NCBI RefSeq assembly: GCF_001418335.1
Contig: NZ_LIPP01000005.1
Coordinates: 1-64,000, forward strand
Length of the DNA stretch: 64,000 nucleotides
Source of the DNA: Streptomyces aurantiacus
GTDB lineage: Bacteria > Actinomycetota > Actinomycetes > Streptomycetales > Streptomycetaceae
Direction of reading: 5' to 3'
Below the pieces are notes generated by a model. That model was not told where the DNA came from. It made no database searches and saw nothing but the letters and a program-made list of their open reading frames with translations. This document shows positions 62,041 through 64,000 of this stretch, one piece after another; the first letter of the stretch is position 1; every line of letters starts with the position of its first letter. A program made the position numbers and the translations under genes.

Positions 62041-64000
62041 GTGGCGGCAGCAGCCAGCCAGGCGACCCCCAGGCCCGGTCCACCTCAGGTGAAACGCTGG
62101 TATCAGACGCGGCCGTCACCGTTCCCCTGGGAGCAGGCGGCCCTCGATCACATCAAGCAGCGGATGCCGGTCACCGCCCCGCACTACGCCTGGGCGACCT
62201 TCTCCTTCACCGCCATGAGCGGCCGTATCAATGAGTGCGATCTCCTCATCGCCATGCCTCGCGGCCTGTACCTGGTCGAGCTGAAGGGGCACCCGGGCCG
62301 GGTGGTCAACAGCGGCGACACCTGGAGCTTCCACGCGCCCGACGGCCGGATCCGGACGATCCGCAATCCGTTACACCTCACAGACTTGAAGTCCAAGGAA
62401 CTCAAGTCCCGCCTCCAGGAGGCCGCCCGCGAGATCTGTCCGGGAGAACGGATCCCGCGCATCGACCCGGCCGTCTTCCTCTCCGACCCGCTGCTCACCA
62501 GCGAGCTGGACACGGTGCAGCGCACTCATGTGTACGGGCGTGACGGCTCCAAGACGGGGCTGCCCGGCATCTGGGACGACTTCCTGAATCTCCCGCCGGA
62601 GCGCGAGAACTGGCGATTAACCGAGAACTTCGCCCGGCACATCCCCGCCTTGATGAAGAAGATCGGAGTGCGAGCCTCCACGGCCCACCTCGACTTCGGC
62701 GACGGCTGGAAGCTCTCCTCCCGTCCCCTGGACGCGGGCCCCACCTGGGAGGACCGGCTCGCGGAACGCAAGGAGATGATCCACGAGGAGGGCCGGGTCC
62801 GGGTCTACCTCGTCGAGCAGTTGGCGAGCGAGGAGCAGCGCCGCTCCGCCACCCGGGCCGCGGAACGCGAGTACCAGGTGCTCCAGGGCATCGCTCACCG
62901 CGGCATCGCCCAGGCCGTCGCCTTGCGCCAGCACCAGGGCGGTCCGGCGATCCTGTTCCGCCACCGTGAGAGCGATCTCCGTCTGGACAACTACCTTGCT
63001 GCGTACGGCGCGAAGCTGACCGACGCGGTACGCCGCGACATGGTCCGCCAGCTCGCCGAGGCCGTCCGCTACGCCCACCGCCGCTCGCTCTACCACCGCG
63101 CGCTGGCTGCCCGCTCGGTGTACGTCAGTGCGCGGGAGAACGGCAGTAACCCCGTGCTGCAGATCATCGACTGGCAGGCGTCCGCACGCGACTTCGACAC
63201 CACCTCGCTGCGCTCGCTCGGCGAGTCCTCCTTCACCGGGGAGCACATCGAGGACGCTGCCCAGTGCTACCTCGCACCCGAGACCGATGCTGACTTCCCC
63301 GACCCCGTGGACCTGGACGTCTTCGGCCTCGGAGCGGTCGCCCACCACATCCTGACGGGAATGCCGCCCGCCGAAACCCGCACCGCGCTCAAGGAACGAC
63401 TCCAAGCCGACGGCGGACTGCACCTCTACGCGGTCAGCGACGCCGTCGACTCCGACCTCGACGAATTGGTGTACGCCGCCACCCGGGCCTCGGTCGACGA
63501 ACGTCTCGACTCCGCAGACGCCTTCCTCGCCCGGCTCGACGAAGCCGAGCAGGCCCGTGCCGCCCAGGCAATCGCTGTGGAGGCCGACCCTCTTGACGCC
63601 ACACCCGGACAGGCCGTCGACGGCGACTGGACGGTGGAGCGGGTGCTCGGAACGGGCTCCACCGCGCGCGCCCTGTACGTGAGCCGCGTCAGCGAGGACG
63701 AACGTGGGCGGAGAGTGGAGGAGGAACGGGTCCTCAAGGTCGCTCTGGACGCGGAGAAGAACGAGCGTCTGGCCTCCGAGGCTGCAGCCCTGCAACAAAT
63801 CAGCAGCGGCCGCATCGTCAAACTGTACGAGGGTCCGCGCACCCTCGCCGGCCGAACCGTACTGGCCCTGGAATACGCCGGCCCCGAGACGCTGGGCCAG
63901 CGGCTGCGCAGTCACGGGCCGCTGGGCTACGAGGAGTTGGCGACCTGTGGCGAGGACCTCTTCACGGCGCTGGACGACTTGGCCGCCAGGGGCATGCGCC
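62041..64000 (+). CDS. pglW: BREX type 2 serine/threonine kinase PglW, 5' part (runs off the window)
   Basis: The first 653 codons of a protein that is about 1500 aa in the family. A NERD-type nuclease-like domain (about residues 30-160) has INECDLLIA and LYLVELKGHPG. A kinase-like domain follows (about 245-480) with HRALAARSVYV in place of HRD and IDWQASARDF in place of DFG. A second kinase domain starts at about 527 with the glycine loop VLGTGSTARAL and the ATP-lysine in RVLKVALD (about 563). The pattern matches PglW of the Streptomyces coelicolor Pgl phage-defence system. GTG 62041 is the first start after an in-frame stop at 62032-62034. Remaining BREX genes should lie to the right. Confidence 0.9.
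   Translation, partial: MAAAASQATPRPGPPQVKRWYQTRPSPFPWEQAALDHIKQRMPVTAPHYAWATFSFTAMSGRINECDLLIAMPRGLYLVELKGHPGRVVNSGDTWSFHAPDGRIRTIRNPLHLTDLKSKELKSRLQEAAREICPGERIPRIDPAVFLSDPLLTSELDTVQRTHVYGRDGSKTGLPGIWDDFLNLPPERENWRLTENFARHIPALMKKIGVRASTAHLDFGDGWKLSSRPLDAGPTWEDRLAERKEMIHEEGRVRVYLVEQLASEEQRRSATRAAEREYQVLQGIAHRGIAQAVALRQHQGGPAILFRHRESDLRLDNYLAAYGAKLTDAVRRDMVRQLAEAVRYAHRRSLYHRALAARSVYVSARENGSNPVLQIIDWQASARDFDTTSLRSLGESSFTGEHIEDAAQCYLAPETDADFPDPVDLDVFGLGAVAHHILTGMPPAETRTALKERLQADGGLHLYAVSDAVDSDLDELVYAATRASVDERLDSADAFLARLDEAEQARAAQAIAVEADPLDATPGQAVDGDWTVERVLGTGSTARALYVSRVSEDERGRRVEEERVLKVALDAEKNERLASEAAALQQISSGRIVKLYEGPRTLAGRTVLALEYAGPETLGQRLRSHGPLGYEELATCGEDLFTALDDLAARGMR

Noticed and set aside
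1..64000. CRISPR arrays, rRNA or tRNA genes
   Set aside because: No regularly spaced repeats, no rRNA text and no cloverleaf or T-loop (GGTTCRANTCC) in a suitable setting was seen, including next to the integrase.

Overview
The window is high-GC actinobacterial DNA, most likely Streptomyces: strong G/C bias at third codon positions, many GTG and TTG starts, ATGA/GTGA stop-start overlaps, and family matches typical of that genus (Pgl/BREX kinase, Stealth protein, Trypco/CHAT conflict genes). No species can be named from the sequence.

Region 1 (77-27988) is a 21-gene, all-plus-strand, tightly packed exopolysaccharide/capsule locus of the Wzx/Wzy type. It holds an initiating phosphoglycosyltransferase, an AlgD-like sugar-nucleotide 6-dehydrogenase, two GT4 and one GT2 glycosyltransferases, two Wzz-like chain-length proteins, a Wzy-like polymerase, a Wzx-like flippase and a pyruvyl transferase. 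Two polymer-acting proteins (heparinase II/III-like and a right-handed beta-helix lipoprotein) and an AsnB amidotransferase are embedded in it. A block of sugar-tailoring genes follows: C-methyltransferase, nucleotidyltransferase, PIG-L deacetylase, SDR, DUF4910 protein, RfbC-like epimerase and class III aminotransferase. The simplest reading is a uronic-acid-containing, pyruvylated or amidated, decorated surface polysaccharide. A PAP2 phosphatase faces it from the minus strand.

Region 2 (about 28.9-45.3 kb) is accessory DNA. It carries a decayed UvrD-like helicase fragment, a Stealth sugar-phosphate transferase, a possible 3' scrap of an RNA methyltransferase, a DUF6602 nuclease-like gene, and a three-gene Trypco2 / trypsin-NTPase / TPR-CHAT protease operon (34271-40980), which is the most interesting system here. 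IS remnants (ISAs1-like, IS5-like) and a tyrosine integrase follow; the integrase abuts an N-terminally truncated methyltransferase.

Region 3 (45.3-51.3 kb) has a hypothetical protein, an amino-acid permease, a glutamine-synthetase-family gene with two apparent frameshifts, and a CPBP-like membrane protein. Region 4 (51.3-55.7 kb) is a Tn554-like three-gene recombinase unit whose two integrases carry nonsense and frameshift lesions. Region 5 (55.7-60.0 kb) is lower-GC, gene-poor DNA with a Cys/Trp-rich small ORF, a decayed gene, an ECF-like sigma factor overlapping a STAS protein, and a frameshifted radical SAM gene. Region 6 (60.2-64.0 kb) has a two-gene minus-strand pair (DUF6731-like plus membrane protein), then the start of pglW of a BREX type 2 (Pgl) phage-defence system that runs off the window. 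Regions 2-6 together look like a defence and mobile-element island beside a stable polysaccharide locus. Nearly all gene lesions are in the island and none was seen in the polysaccharide cluster.
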